Shown here in pieces: positions 53,304 to 62,086 of a DNA stretch of 64,000 nucleotides (positions are counted from its first letter, which is position 1; every line of letters begins with the position of its first letter). The translations under genes and the position numbers were made by a program. The notes under the pieces were generated by a model. That model was given only the letters and a program-made list of their open reading frames with translations, ran no database searches and was not told where the DNA came from. Source of the DNA: Nitrospira sp. (GTDB lineage: Bacteria; Nitrospirota; Nitrospiria; Nitrospirales; Nitrospiraceae); the NCBI GenBank assembly GCA_009594865.1, contig VOPT01000004.1:1-64000 (forward strand). The letters run 5' to 3'.

Positions 53304-55151
53304 TCAGGATGTTGGATACAGCTCGACCGCTTGGTACCACCGCGTCAGCATGGCGACACGGGCAGCTTGATCAGTCGGCAATTGTAACGGTCGACCGCGC
53401 CCGTCCAGCATGAGTCCCACGACACCGCCCTTCACCGTGCGCGTGAACGATTGTCCTGGGCCCTCGCCGAGATCCACTTGTTTCGACGGCTGCAGGGTCA
53501 CAGTCGCCTGTTGATCGCGGGTCAGACTGAATAACTTGAGATCGCCGAACGCCAGGGTGCCCTTTTCGATGCGGCCATCAGGTAGCGCGACTTCGTAGTC
53601 GGCGCAACGCTCCCCGTCCTTTCCCTGCCCGATCGGCGCGATACACGTACCGAGATACACCATGCAGTCGCGGACGAAGACATCCGTGGCCGCCTGTTCG
53701 TTGACGGTAGAGAGCACGCCGAGATGCGGCATCATGAAAATGCTGTCCACCGAGAGCGTCGTGACCCCGAGCGGTTCGTAGGCATCCACCATCATCAACA
53801 TGGACTGGATCCGTCGGGGCGCGTGCGACAGGATGCCGCCGCTCCCGACGATCAAATCCAACTTCAACAGATCGATGAGGGTCTTGCCGGAGGTGCGTTG
53901 CTCGAACACATCGGAGATGGTGCGTTCCTGCTGAACGCCCTTCAACCCCGTCGCCAGCGACTTATGGTGAATCAATGCCAAGCGCAGCGCTTCCCGCGCG
54001 ATGGCATGTTCGATCTGCAACTCATCGAGCGATTGCGGAATGGTCGTGGGGCGCACCATTTTATTCTTGATGCGATTCCTGAGGGTCTGTTCGTCGATGG
54101 TGAACGGCACCCAGCGCATGATGTTCTCGAGACCGGCTTCCGCCAGCACGTTCGAGATGCTGTACGACATGCCGAGGTTGGCGCTGACAGTGCGATTGAA
54201 GAGGCGGCTGAATACGGAGAACACGTCGGTCGTCGCGCCGCCGATGTCCACGCCGATCAGGTTGATGCCCTCACGCTTGGCGATGGTCTCCATGATGACA
54301 CCGACTGCAGCCGGGGTCGGCATGATCGGCGCACCGGCCATCTCAATGAGTTTCTTGTATCCCGGGGCCTGTTGCATGACGTGTTCGAGAAACAGGTCAT
54401 GGATCTTGTTACGCGCCGGCGCGAGGTTTTCCCGTTCCAATACAGGCCTGATGTTGTCCGCGAATTCGAGCGCCGTCTTCTCGCCGAGAATCTTGTTGAC
54501 CTGCGGCTGCGCATCCTTGTTGCCCGCGTACACGAGCGGCAGCCGATAGGTGCTGCCGAACCGCGGACGGGGTTCAGCTGCGGCGATGTATTCAGCCATC
54601 TCGACCACGTGGGTCACGGCGCCGCCGTCCGTCCCGCCGGACATGAGAATCATGTCCGGCCGCATGGTGCGAATGCGTTCGATCTTTTCGTAGGGCAGCC
54701 GTCCGTCATTGGAGGCCAGCACGTCGATGACGATGGCGCCGGCGCCGAGTGCGGCGCGCTGGGCGCTTTCTCCCGTCATGTTCTGCACCACGCCTGTGAC
54801 CATCATCTGTAGGCCGCCGCCGGCGCTGCTGGTAGACACGTAGATGTCCACGCCCCGCTTCGGATCGCCTTGCGCCGCCTGGTTGGGCGTGATGATGCGA
54901 TCGCCGTCGAGGATCGTCCGCCCGGAGAGTTCTTCGATTTCCGCAATGGCGTTGAGCACCCCGCGGGTCACGTCTTCGAACGGCGCCTCGACAGTTGTGG
55001 GGGCTTCGCCGCGGTAGGTCTGGCGATATTCGTTGCCGACCTTCTCGATCAGAATGGCTTTGGTGGTCGTGCTGCCGCAGTCGGTCGCAACAATGACGTT
55101 CAAGGGATGCGTGGGGTTCGATGTCGCGGGAGACTGCTGCACTGCCGTCAT
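53304..55151 (-). CDS. MutL/GlmL-family ASKHA ATPase-like protein
   Basis: The 615-residue protein is a member of the glutamate-mutase-associated MutL (GlmL) family, not DNA mismatch-repair MutL. Actin-fold motifs are clear: phosphate 1 VIVATDCGSTTTKAILIEK (about 19-37), phosphate 2 LIGVDIGGATTDVFSVF, and adenosine motif LIVGSGGILSHAPRRI. Conserved segments include STSSAGGGLQMMV and ILMSGGTDGGAV. GlmL proteins are thought to protect or reactivate B12 mutases, but no mutase gene is present; the neighbours are membrane proteins. The ATG at 55151 overlaps the stop of the upstream gene by four bases. Confidence 0.85.
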   Translation of the reverse strand: MTAVQQSPATSNPTHPLNVIVATDCGSTTTKAILIEKVGNEYRQTYRGEAPTTVEAPFEDVTRGVLNAIAEIEELSGRTILDGDRIITPNQAAQGDPKRGVDIYVSTSSAGGGLQMMVTGVVQNMTGESAQRAALGAGAIVIDVLASNDGRLPYEKIERIRTMRPDMILMSGGTDGGAVTHVVEMAEYIAAAEPRPRFGSTYRLPLVYAGNKDAQPQVNKILGEKTALEFADNIRPVLERENLAPARNKIHDLFLEHVMQQAPGYKKLIEMAGAPIMPTPAAVGVIMETIAKREGINLIGVDIGGATTDVFSVFSRLFNRTVSANLGMSYSISNVLAEAGLENIMRWVPFTIDEQTLRNRIKNKMVRPTTIPQSLDELQIEHAIAREALRLALIHHKSLATGLKGVQQERTISDVFEQRTSGKTLIDLLKLDLIVGSGGILSHAPRRIQSMLMMVDAYEPLGVTTLSVDSIFMMPHLGVLSTVNEQAATDVFVRDCMVYLGTCIAPIGQGKDGERCADYEVALPDGRIEKGTLAFGDLKLFSLTRDQQATVTLQPSKQVDLGEGPGQSFTRTVKGGVVGLMLDGRGRPLQLPTDQAARVAMLTRWYQAVELYPTS

Positions 55152-55522
55152 CGAGCCGGCGCTCCTTTGGACGCTGCGGCCTTGGCTTCGATGAGCGCGG
55201 TCAGGCGTTGCAGAGCGTCTCGTCGCTCCAGCAGACGGGCGATCTGCGCGAGTTCGCTGCTGCTGAAGACACATTCGACGAGAGGCGCCAGAAAGTGCAG
55301 CGCCTGGCTGCCCAGAAAATTCATGGGGCCCATCGACTCGAGAAACAGCACGGCCGGTGCCGCCATGCGGCGTGTCACGATCGCGTCGGCAATCCGTTCG
55401 AGCAGCGCGAGATCATCGGTGGTGAAGGCCGGTTGGTCGGTACGCAGGGCAAAGGCATGCCGGAGACCGGCTCGAAGATCTTGGGTGCGACAGGAGAACA
55501 ATCCGGATGAGAAGACAGCCAT
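55148..55522 (-). CDS. Small protein of unknown function heading the MutL/DUF6754 operon
   Basis: The 124-residue product has no signal peptide or membrane helix. It is mostly helical (LRAGLRHAFALRTDQPAFTTDDLALLERIADAIVTRRMAAPAVLFLESMGPMNFLGSQALHFLAPLVECVFSSSELAQIARLLERRDALQRLTALIEAK, read in parts). No family is recognised; the MAAPAVLFLESMGPMNFLGSQAL segment looks conserved in style. The ATG lies about 30 nt after the predicted transcription start, with a weak RBS. Confidence 0.68.
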   Translation of the reverse strand: MAVFSSGLFSCRTQDLRAGLRHAFALRTDQPAFTTDDLALLERIADAIVTRRMAAPAVLFLESMGPMNFLGSQALHFLAPLVECVFSSSELAQIARLLERRDALQRLTALIEAKAAASKGAPAR

Positions 55523-55559
55523 AAGTGCTTGTCAGATCAGCTTAAACGATTGGTTCGGC

Positions 55560-55588
55560 ATTATATGAAGGGGCAGGAGGAGAGTCAA
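55560..55588 (-). promoter_or_regulatory. Near-consensus promoter of the MutL/DUF6754 operon
   Basis: Minus strand: TTGACT (55583-55588), 17-base spacer, perfect TATAAT (55560-55565). Start near 55553, shortly upstream of the 124-residue ORF. The strength suggests constitutive expression. Confidence 0.75.
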
Positions 55589-55615
55589 TCAAGCGATGCA
55601 AGCGTGTCAGTCTGT

Positions 55616-56299
55616 TCAACGTTGGCGCGAGGGATACGTAGGCTTGTGCAGCATCTCGCCGGCGGGTGGTTGGTGAAGATATTCCGCAGTGCGCCGCAGG
55701 TCTTCGATAAAACGCCGGTAGTCCTCCTCTCGCTGCGCTGGATCCGGTCCTCGAAGAATGGCGGAGGGATGGGTCGTGACGAGCACAGCCTGAGTCATAG
55801 GCGTGTTCAGACGACGTCCGCGCAGCTCATGTAACCGCACGCTTTTGCCGAACACCGATTGGGCCGCAGTGACACCAAGACAGAGAACGGCGCGCGGAGC
55901 TAACACCTGAATTTCTGCTTCGAGCCAAGGCCGGCAGGCGGCGACTTCGGCGGCGGAGGGCTTCTTGTGCTTGCGGCGTTTCCCTTGCGGCTCCCATTTG
56001 AAATGTTTCACGGCGTTGGTGACATAGACTTGGTTGCGGGCAATGCCCGCTTCCTTCAGCGCCTTGTCCAACACTCTGCCGGCAGGTCCGACAAAGGGAT
56101 GGCCAGCCACATCTTCCTGATCACCAGGCTGTTCCCCGACGAGCAGGAGTGTCGCGCGAGCAGGCTCTTCTCCGAAGACCGTTTGTGTGGCGTTTTTATA
56201 GAGGTCACAGCCCGTGCAGGAGGCCGCGGCGTTTCGCAGCGTGGGAAGCGTCAGTGTGGAAGGGAGAAAGGCGGCGGCTGTTGGGGGGGCGCGTCGCAT
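55616..56299 (-). CDS. UdgX-type uracil-DNA-binding glycosylase
   Basis: The 227-residue protein is of the UDG family 4/UdgX group: LLVGEQPGDQEDVAGHPFVGPAGRVLDKAL (motif A, GEQPG form), cluster cysteines probably Cys28, Cys31, Cys122 and Cys140, and HPSAILRG (motif B). The loop GKRRKHKKP (residues 106-114) matches the KRRxH insertion of UdgX, whose His forms a covalent bond with the abasic sugar after uracil excision. The gene overlaps the end of dnaE2 by 49 bases, so it belongs to the translesion operon. Confidence 0.85.
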   Translation of the reverse strand: MRRAPPTAAAFLPSTLTLPTLRNAAASCTGCDLYKNATQTVFGEEPARATLLLVGEQPGDQEDVAGHPFVGPAGRVLDKALKEAGIARNQVYVTNAVKHFKWEPQGKRRKHKKPSAAEVAACRPWLEAEIQVLAPRAVLCLGVTAAQSVFGKSVRLHELRGRRLNTPMTQAVLVTTHPSAILRGPDPAQREEDYRRFIEDLRRTAEYLHQPPAGEMLHKPTYPSRQR

Positions 56300-59200
56300 G
56301 ATTCACCGTACCATGCGTCCTGAGCGCCGTTCCATGCAGGCTCGCGCACCGGCTCAGGGTCGAGCGGCTGCAGCTCGGTGACGGTCAGCATCACCACGTC
56401 GAAGACTTCTTCCACCAGCCCCCGCACGAGATAGGCCCGGTTAGCCGCCAGGTGCTGATGGCAGCGGCGATAGACGTTCGGAAACAGCGTGGCGTCATAG
56501 AGAGCGGTGGTATCTTCGAGCGTCACAAATTCCATCGCCTGTCCGCGGCGCGTCTCCACCGGTTTTTCCGTGACCAGCCAGCCCACCATCGTAATCCGCT
56601 GCCCGACATGGCGATGCATGTGCGCAGCCGGCACGGGCCGCAGACGCTCGATTGAATGGCGGTAGAGCGTCAACGGATGGCGGCTCGCCAAAAAGCCGAG
56701 CGACTCGATCTCATGGGCCAGTTTGCGGGACTCCGTATAGTCCTCCGGGATCGGGAGCGGCCCGGCGTGGTGGTGCTCCTCCGCATACAGCCGCCAGAGC
56801 AAGGCGGGTCTCGTCAATTCGCCGGCAAGGGAGTCACAGCAGCCGGCCCGGATCAGCGCGCGCGCCTGCGTCGGGTGAGGATTGATGCGCCGTCGGAAAT
56901 CTTCGAACGACCGATAGGGTCCGGCTTCTGCCCGCTGTGCCACGATCCGCTCGCCGAGGTCTTTCTGAAGTGTCTTCACCTGCATCAGGCCGATCCGCAA
57001 GTGATCGCCTTCGCCGTGATAGGCCCAGTCACTGGCGTTCACGTCGGGCGGCAGGATGGCGAGTCCCATGCGGCGCGCTTCGGAGACATAGGCGAAGGCC
57101 GAATAAAATCCGCCCTGGTTGCTGATGACGGAGGCGATGAATTCCGCCGGATAGTGGGCACGCAGATAGGCGGATTTGAACGAGACCTGGGCATAGCTGG
57201 CCGAATGGGGTTTGCAGAAACTATAACCCGCGAAGCTCATAATCATCGTCCAGATTTTGTCGATGGTGTCAGGCGGAGCCCCGTTCTTGGCGGCGCCGCG
57301 GCAGAACTGCTGGTAGTAATCCCGCAACTGCCGCGACTTATGTTTCTTGCTGATGACCTTGCGCAGCTGATCCGCATCTTCCAGGGAAAAATCGGCAACC
57401 GCCATGGCTACCTTCGTGACATCCTCCTGATAAACCATGATGCCGTGAGTTTCTTGCAGAATGTCGTCCATCAGTGGATGCAGCGGCTCATACGGATGGC
57501 CATGAGTCCGCCGGACAAAGTCATGCACGAAGGTGATGGCTGCCGGCCGCACGAGCGACGAGACCATGACAAGATATTCGAAGACGTCCGCCACGGCGAG
57601 CCGGTCCGGCGGCATGCCGCGCCATAATTTTCTCAGCAGGAGGCGGGTCGCCGGCGATTCGATATAGAAGCAGCCGATCGTGTCACCGCGCCGGATCAGG
57701 TCTTGCGTCGCGTCATCGTGCAGCGGATCCCAGCTCGCATACTCGATCGTGCGACCGGTGTGGCGCACAATGGCTTCGAGCGCGTCGCGGATGACTGCCA
57801 GCGATCGGTTGCCCAAGAGGTCGATCTTGACGAGGCCCGCCTCCTCCGCTTGATCCTTCTCCCATTGAATAACCGGCAGCCCCTTGGCGGTGAACTCGAC
57901 CGGCACGTACCGACGGATTTCATCCGGCACGATGACGACTCCCCCGCAATGCATGGAGAGATGACGGAAATGGTTCTGCGCCCGTAACGCCTGTTCGAGG
58001 ATCTCGGGCCACGGTGCTTTCAGCCGCAAGGTCTGGGAGAGCCGGCTGAGCCATTGCTCCGGGGTCGGCGGGGCGGAGAAGTTCAGCACCGCTTGCTGGC
58101 GAGAGACCCGCGCGGACATGACGCTGATTTCATCGGCCGGCATGCCATAGACCTTGGCCGTTTCGCGGATGGCCGCGCGAAGCCCCAGACTGTTTTGATT
58201 CGCCACCATCGCCGCCTGCCGCGCGCCGTATTGCTGAAACACCCAGTTCAAGACGCCATCGCGTTTGTCCCACGGAAAATCGATGTCGATGTCGGGCGGA
58301 TCTTTCCGACCGGGGTTCAGAAATCGCTCGAAGAACAAGTGGTGTTGAAGCGGATCCACGTGCGTAATCTTGAGGCAATAGGAGACGATCGAGGCGGCCA
58401 CCGAGCCGCGGCCACAGGTGAGTGGCTCCTGCGTCAGAATTTCTTTGACGATCAGAAAGTAATGCGCGAAGTGTTGTGCACGGATCACCGCAAGTTCCTT
58501 TTCGATGCGCGCGCGGACTTCTGCCGAGACCACACCATAGCGTTCCTGCGCCCCGGCATAGGTCTTATCTTTGAGGGTCAGGAACGCGTCGTGGTCGCTG
58601 AGCCGGCGAAAAGCCGGAAAGATCGTCTCGCCGAAACGCCAGTCACTGTGACAGGCCGCGGCGATGCGCAGGCTGTTGTCCAGCGCCTCCGGGACATGCG
58701 GGAACGCCGCCACCATCCGCTCAGGCGGCACCAGCCATTGCTGTGGGCTGCAGCAAGCTTCTCGCGGCAACCGGGAGAATGTCTGATTGAGCGCGATGGC
58801 GCGCAAGAGGCGATGCGTCGCGAAGTCGTCGGCTCGAGCAAAATACACGCGGTTGGTGGCGACGGAAGGCACGCCGATGCGACGACTCATCTCGAGCGTC
58901 TGGTGCATGGCAGGTCCCGGCGTCAATTCGACGTACAGGTCCTGTCGGTCATCCGCCGACCAGGCTTCGAGAGCGGCTCGGTCGTCGGTGGCAATGATCA
59001 AGCCGTCGCGATAACGCGCCACGGCCTCGATGAAGGCGCACGACGGTTCGCAATGGCGTTCGGAGAGCAGGCGGCACAGGTTGGCATACCCGCCGGGAGT
59101 TTTGGCCCATAGCAGGGCGCGGTGGGCCTCGGTCGTCAATTCCGCGCCGAGGATCGGCCGTAGGCCTTCATGTCTCGCCTCTTCGATGAATCGAATGGCT

Positions 59201-59346
59201 CCATAGAGGCCATTCGTGTCGGTGACGGCCAGTGCGTCGAGTCCTTGCCGTTTCGCCGCCCGGCACAATGTTTCCAACGACGATACGCCGCGCATGGCTG
59301 AATAGTCCGAGTGGACGTGCAGGTGCACGAAGGGCGTGGTGGTCAT
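56251..59346 (-). CDS. dnaE2: Error-prone DNA polymerase III alpha subunit DnaE2
   Basis: The 1031-residue C-family polymerase carries out damage-tolerant synthesis with ImuB. Seen are the PHP domain (FVHLHVHSDYSAMRGVSSLETLC), the catalytic palm Asp pair (PPDIDIDFPWDKRDGVLNWVFQQYG), the third acidic region near VKIDLLGNRSLAVI, helix-hairpin-helix region NPHPTQARALIRAGCCD and an OB fold (ITMVGWLVTEKPVETRRGQAMEFVTLED). Length is about 130 residues shorter than replicative DnaE, as usual for DnaE2. ATG 59346 overlaps the imuB stop by four bases. Confidence 0.94.
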   Translation of the reverse strand: MTTTPFVHLHVHSDYSAMRGVSSLETLCRAAKRQGLDALAVTDTNGLYGAIRFIEEARHEGLRPILGAELTTEAHRALLWAKTPGGYANLCRLLSERHCEPSCAFIEAVARYRDGLIIATDDRAALEAWSADDRQDLYVELTPGPAMHQTLEMSRRIGVPSVATNRVYFARADDFATHRLLRAIALNQTFSRLPREACCSPQQWLVPPERMVAAFPHVPEALDNSLRIAAACHSDWRFGETIFPAFRRLSDHDAFLTLKDKTYAGAQERYGVVSAEVRARIEKELAVIRAQHFAHYFLIVKEILTQEPLTCGRGSVAASIVSYCLKITHVDPLQHHLFFERFLNPGRKDPPDIDIDFPWDKRDGVLNWVFQQYGARQAAMVANQNSLGLRAAIRETAKVYGMPADEISVMSARVSRQQAVLNFSAPPTPEQWLSRLSQTLRLKAPWPEILEQALRAQNHFRHLSMHCGGVVIVPDEIRRYVPVEFTAKGLPVIQWEKDQAEEAGLVKIDLLGNRSLAVIRDALEAIVRHTGRTIEYASWDPLHDDATQDLIRRGDTIGCFYIESPATRLLLRKLWRGMPPDRLAVADVFEYLVMVSSLVRPAAITFVHDFVRRTHGHPYEPLHPLMDDILQETHGIMVYQEDVTKVAMAVADFSLEDADQLRKVISKKHKSRQLRDYYQQFCRGAAKNGAPPDTIDKIWTMIMSFAGYSFCKPHSASYAQVSFKSAYLRAHYPAEFIASVISNQGGFYSAFAYVSEARRMGLAILPPDVNASDWAYHGEGDHLRIGLMQVKTLQKDLGERIVAQRAEAGPYRSFEDFRRRINPHPTQARALIRAGCCDSLAGELTRPALLWRLYAEEHHHAGPLPIPEDYTESRKLAHEIESLGFLASRHPLTLYRHSIERLRPVPAAHMHRHVGQRITMVGWLVTEKPVETRRGQAMEFVTLEDTTALYDATLFPNVYRRCHQHLAANRAYLVRGLVEEVFDVVMLTVTELQPLDPEPVREPAWNGAQDAWYGESCDAPPQQPPPFSLPH

Positions 59347-60524
59347 GGCAAGGCCTTTCCCCATGCGATCGCCCGTTCGCCGAATTTTGCGCGAATCGCA
59401 TCGAGGACAAGGGAGATTCGATGGGGCACCGGCTGGACCGTCGTGGCCGGTTCGTCGAACAGCCGCAATTGCTCGGCCAGCGGTTCCAGGCCATCGGCCC
59501 GCACGATGATTCGCTGGAGCCTCACACGGCGCCGGAAACATCGGGCAAAGAGCTGGACGAGCACGGGCTGGAGATCCGCTTCCCAATAGGTGCCGTGCGG
59601 CAAGATGTGCTGGGCCATGCGTTCGGCATGGTCGCTGTGGCGGAGCGTCAGCGACAGGCGCGTGCAGACACGCCGCTGTTGCCGGAGCATGGCGCAGATC
59701 CGTTCGACCAGCAGTGACAGCCGTCCCAGGATGAGGTGATCGTCGATTTCGTCCGGATTGAGCGTGAGCGATTGTTCGATCAGTAGCTGTTCGACCGATG
59801 GACGGACGGGCGAATGGTCAATACCCATGGCCCAGTCATGCAGCACGACGGCAGCGGTCCCGAGCACTGCTTCCAGCTGGACCACTGACACGCCGACGAT
59901 GGACCCCAAGGTTCTCAGATTCAGATCGTCCAGTCGGCGGAGAATGTGCGACGCCTGCATCCGGTTGAGTCCCGGCAGCAGCGTGGCAGGCAACGGCGCA
60001 AGAAAGGCTTGCTCTAAGCCGGAATAGATCGAACGCATCTGCGGTGGCTTCTCCAGCGTCGTCGCCGCCAGGTGCGACACCAGCTTGTTCGTGGCCACCC
60101 CTATGTGGCTGTGCCATCCCCATTTGCCCGTCAGTTCCCGTTCCAGGCGTGCGGCCGTATCAATGGGACGTCCGAAGAGTCGTTGTGTGCCGGTGAGGTC
60201 CAGAAAGAGCGAACCGGGTTGGATGGATTCCCACACAGGCGCAAAAGGCATGATCGCCTGTTGCAATGCGCGATGTGCCGCCTGCGTTCTCGCCGAGTCC
60301 GGCGGGATCACACGAAGGCTGGGACACAATTGCCGGGCCAGTTCGACAGACATGCCTGGCAGGACACCATCGTCAATGGCCTCCTGCGAGACTTCCCGGA
60401 CCAGGCTGCGCGGCGTATGGACCGGTGCCAGGGCGACCGGCCGGTGTCGCAACGACGCTTCATGAGTCCGCGCGAGCACGATCTCGAACGACGGAATCTG
60501 GAGACAGACGATGTCGCGATGCAT
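59343..60524 (-). CDS. imuB: ImuB, Y-family polymerase-like mutasome subunit
   Basis: The 393-residue protein has the Y-family layout (palm and fingers to about 230, little finger after). The catalytic acids are replaced: the first Asp region reads VCLQIPSFEIVLA, and the usual SxDE is SIQPGSLFLDL. It is therefore the inactive ImuB type that recruits DnaE2. A beta-clamp motif QLRLF lies at about 352-356. It is the first gene of the cassette; imuA (or recA-like partner) is not present. A palindromic operator lies 18 bases upstream of the ATG. Confidence 0.9.
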   Translation of the reverse strand: MHRDIVCLQIPSFEIVLARTHEASLRHRPVALAPVHTPRSLVREVSQEAIDDGVLPGMSVELARQLCPSLRVIPPDSARTQAAHRALQQAIMPFAPVWESIQPGSLFLDLTGTQRLFGRPIDTAARLERELTGKWGWHSHIGVATNKLVSHLAATTLEKPPQMRSIYSGLEQAFLAPLPATLLPGLNRMQASHILRRLDDLNLRTLGSIVGVSVVQLEAVLGTAAVVLHDWAMGIDHSPVRPSVEQLLIEQSLTLNPDEIDDHLILGRLSLLVERICAMLRQQRRVCTRLSLTLRHSDHAERMAQHILPHGTYWEADLQPVLVQLFARCFRRRVRLQRIIVRADGLEPLAEQLRLFDEPATTVQPVPHRISLVLDAIRAKFGERAIAWGKALP

Positions 60525-60541
60525 GATGGTATCTTTTTGAG

Positions 60542-60558
60542 TGTAACCAATGGTTACA
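60542..60558. promoter_or_regulatory. Palindromic operator in front of imuB-dnaE2-udgX
   Basis: TGTAACC-AAT-GGTTACA, a perfect 7-3-7 inverted repeat. It lies downstream of a perfect TTGACA, over the expected -10 region, as for a repressor. By context it is a candidate SOS/LexA-type box; the sequence is not a classical E. coli or Bacillus SOS box. Confidence 0.65.
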
Positions 60559-60573
60559 TCGAAAGAGGCGCGG

Positions 60574-60579
60574 TGTCAA
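60574..60579 (-). promoter_or_regulatory. -35 element of the imuB operon promoter
   Basis: Perfect TTGACA on the minus strand. The matching -10 is weak and overlaps the palindromic operator (about 60551-60559). Confidence 0.45.
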
Positions 60580-60712
60580 TGGTGCGGAAGAACCACCAGC
60601 ATCTCAAAAGCAGGTGAGCGACGAACATGAACGTGGAGTGTCTGATGGCCGAAGGGAAGGAGGAGAGATAGGAGTCGTTCTGGCAGAACGTATTCTGTCA
60701 ATTGAGAAGGAG

Positions 60713-61156
60713 CTACGGTTTTTTCGTTTCTTCGGCCGTGGGCGAACAATTCATGCCGGCGAAGGGATTCAGCGGGTTTACACGCGGCGAGCAGCGTTGT
60801 GCTTCCGGTGCGGCCTTCTCCCCTCCTGCCTGTGAGCCGGTGGGCGGATGGGGTTGATCATTCGAGCCGAGTTGGTGCGGATTGGGCTGATGAATCGGCG
60901 AGACCGGCTGTGACGGCAGAAACGTGTTGGGTTGCAAGTCAGGCGGAGCTGCAGGCGCTTCTTCAACCGGTGGCGTGAAGCCGCCTGGAGGTGACGGTGA
61001 TGGCGTCTTGACGACCGTGCACCTGCGTTTCCCCTTCGGCTGATCCGTCAGCAGAGTGCCGCCGTTCGGGCCTTCGCAGCTGTAAATCTTTGCGTCAACC
61101 GGGTTCGGGTGAACGAGAACGAGGAAGGCGAAGGGTAAGAGGTAGAGCCAGATCAT
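60713..61156 (-). CDS. Exported proline-rich protein, DUF4124-like N-terminus
   Basis: The 147-residue product has a signal peptide (IWLYLLPFAFLVLVHPNPVDA). A short KIYSCEGPNGGTLLTDQPKGKRRC segment follows, like the start of DUF4124 domains (YxW.D..G...TD.P). A long Pro/Gln/Ser-rich stretch comes next, then a Cys-containing tail (EAQRCSPRVNPLNPFAGMNC). Four Cys in the mature form could make two disulfides. Function unknown. Confidence 0.62.
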   Translation of the reverse strand: MIWLYLLPFAFLVLVHPNPVDAKIYSCEGPNGGTLLTDQPKGKRRCTVVKTPSPSPPGGFTPPVEEAPAAPPDLQPNTFLPSQPVSPIHQPNPHQLGSNDQPHPPTGSQAGGEKAAPEAQRCSPRVNPLNPFAGMNCSPTAEETKKP

Positions 61157-61285
61157 CGTCGAGGTCCCCGAACGGGATCAGAGGTGGATGATGGAGGGCG
61201 CTCGCGGCGGAACGTCCATAATCCCGACCGACTATAGGCGCGGAGCCGGAATGTGTCAATCAGCGAGAGCGGGCTCAGCGGGACA

Positions 61286-61639
61286 TCAGCCCGGTGAACG
61301 TCCCAGCCATTTCTTCATGAGGCCCAGCAGGCCGACCTCCGGCTCCGGCTGCCGGTCGGGATATTCGATCCAGAGTTCCTGCGAGCCGAGATACAGGCCG
61401 TCGCGGTAGCTCTGCTGGCTCCGCAATTGCGTATAGCCCTGCTCCTGCAACATCCGGATCATGTGTTGGAGCGCGTCAGCCGTGGTCGGCGCGTCGGGCG
61501 TGACCACCTGTGTGGATTCGTACCGCAACGTCGCCTGATAGCCGGAGGCCGTCCGCACCAGCTCCACGGGGCGATTGAACCCTCGCTCCCTGGCGTCGAA
61601 CCCGGCGAGTTGGTGTTTCTCTCCAGCCGATTCCGGCAT
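61286..61639 (-). CDS. Conserved-looking small protein of unknown function
   Basis: The 117-residue soluble product has alternating strands and a helix (GFNRPVELVRTASGYQATLRYESTQVVTPDAPTTADALQHMIRMLQEQGYTQLRSQ, read in parts) and a C-terminal segment LLGLMKKWLG that could be an amphipathic helix. No family recognised. It begins five bases after the preceding gene and is probably co-transcribed with it. Confidence 0.6.
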   Translation of the reverse strand: MPESAGEKHQLAGFDARERGFNRPVELVRTASGYQATLRYESTQVVTPDAPTTADALQHMIRMLQEQGYTQLRSQQSYRDGLYLGSQELWIEYPDRQPEPEVGLLGLMKKWLGRSPG

Positions 61640-61644
61640 TGGCC

Positions 61645-62013
61645 TTACAACGCGCGATAGACGGCCAGCAGGTCGCTGAGCGCAATGGTCTTATTCTTGA
61701 GGATTACGCGTTCCGCCCCCAACACATCCAATGCGGCGACCTTTTCCGTTCCGCCCATCAGGCATTTGCTCCCGAGCGCCAGGACGCGTTCGCATTCCTT
61801 TTCGACCTTGCCCCTGACGACGGGATTCACCTTCAGGATGTCCACCATCTTGGCGCGGGTCTCGCCCAGATGTTTTTGGAGTTCCGCTTCGGGGTATTCC
61901 TTCCGCGCGGCTTCATCTTCACAGCGGTCGATGTACTGGGTCAGAAAAACATAGAGCCGCACGAAGGTTTCGGCGATCTCGATGTGTTTCGGGGGCAGCT
62001 GATTGTCCGCCAT
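61645..62013 (-). CDS. Small helical protein of unknown function
   Basis: The 122-residue form starting at ATG 62013 has a good GGAGG site five bases upstream. The sequence is helical and charged (HIEIAETFVRLYVFLTQYIDRCEDEAARKEYPEAELQKHLGETRAKMVDILKVNP, read in parts) and ends with a LGAERVILKNKTIALSDLLAVYRAL segment. No motif points to a function. First gene of a two-gene unit. Confidence 0.62.
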   Translation of the reverse strand: MADNQLPPKHIEIAETFVRLYVFLTQYIDRCEDEAARKEYPEAELQKHLGETRAKMVDILKVNPVVRGKVEKECERVLALGSKCLMGGTEKVAALDVLGAERVILKNKTIALSDLLAVYRAL

Positions 62014-62086
62014 TGGATCCTCCATTCACTAAGGTATCGACATGATCATTATGCTGTGGCGACGTCGCGCGCGGCGCGTCCTTGCA

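Noticed and set aside
53724..54812. A 362-codon plus-strand frame
   Set aside because: Antisense to the MutL/GlmL-like gene; the minus-strand protein has clear actin-fold motifs and this one has none.
53304..55151. DNA mismatch repair MutL
   Set aside because: No GHKL ATPase motifs; the DCGSTTTKA and GVDIGGATTD motifs are those of the GlmL/ASKHA family, which only shares the name.
59343..60524. Active DNA polymerase IV (DinB)
   Set aside because: The metal-binding Asp and Asp-Glu positions are replaced, and the gene is fused by overlap to dnaE2, so ImuB is the better call.
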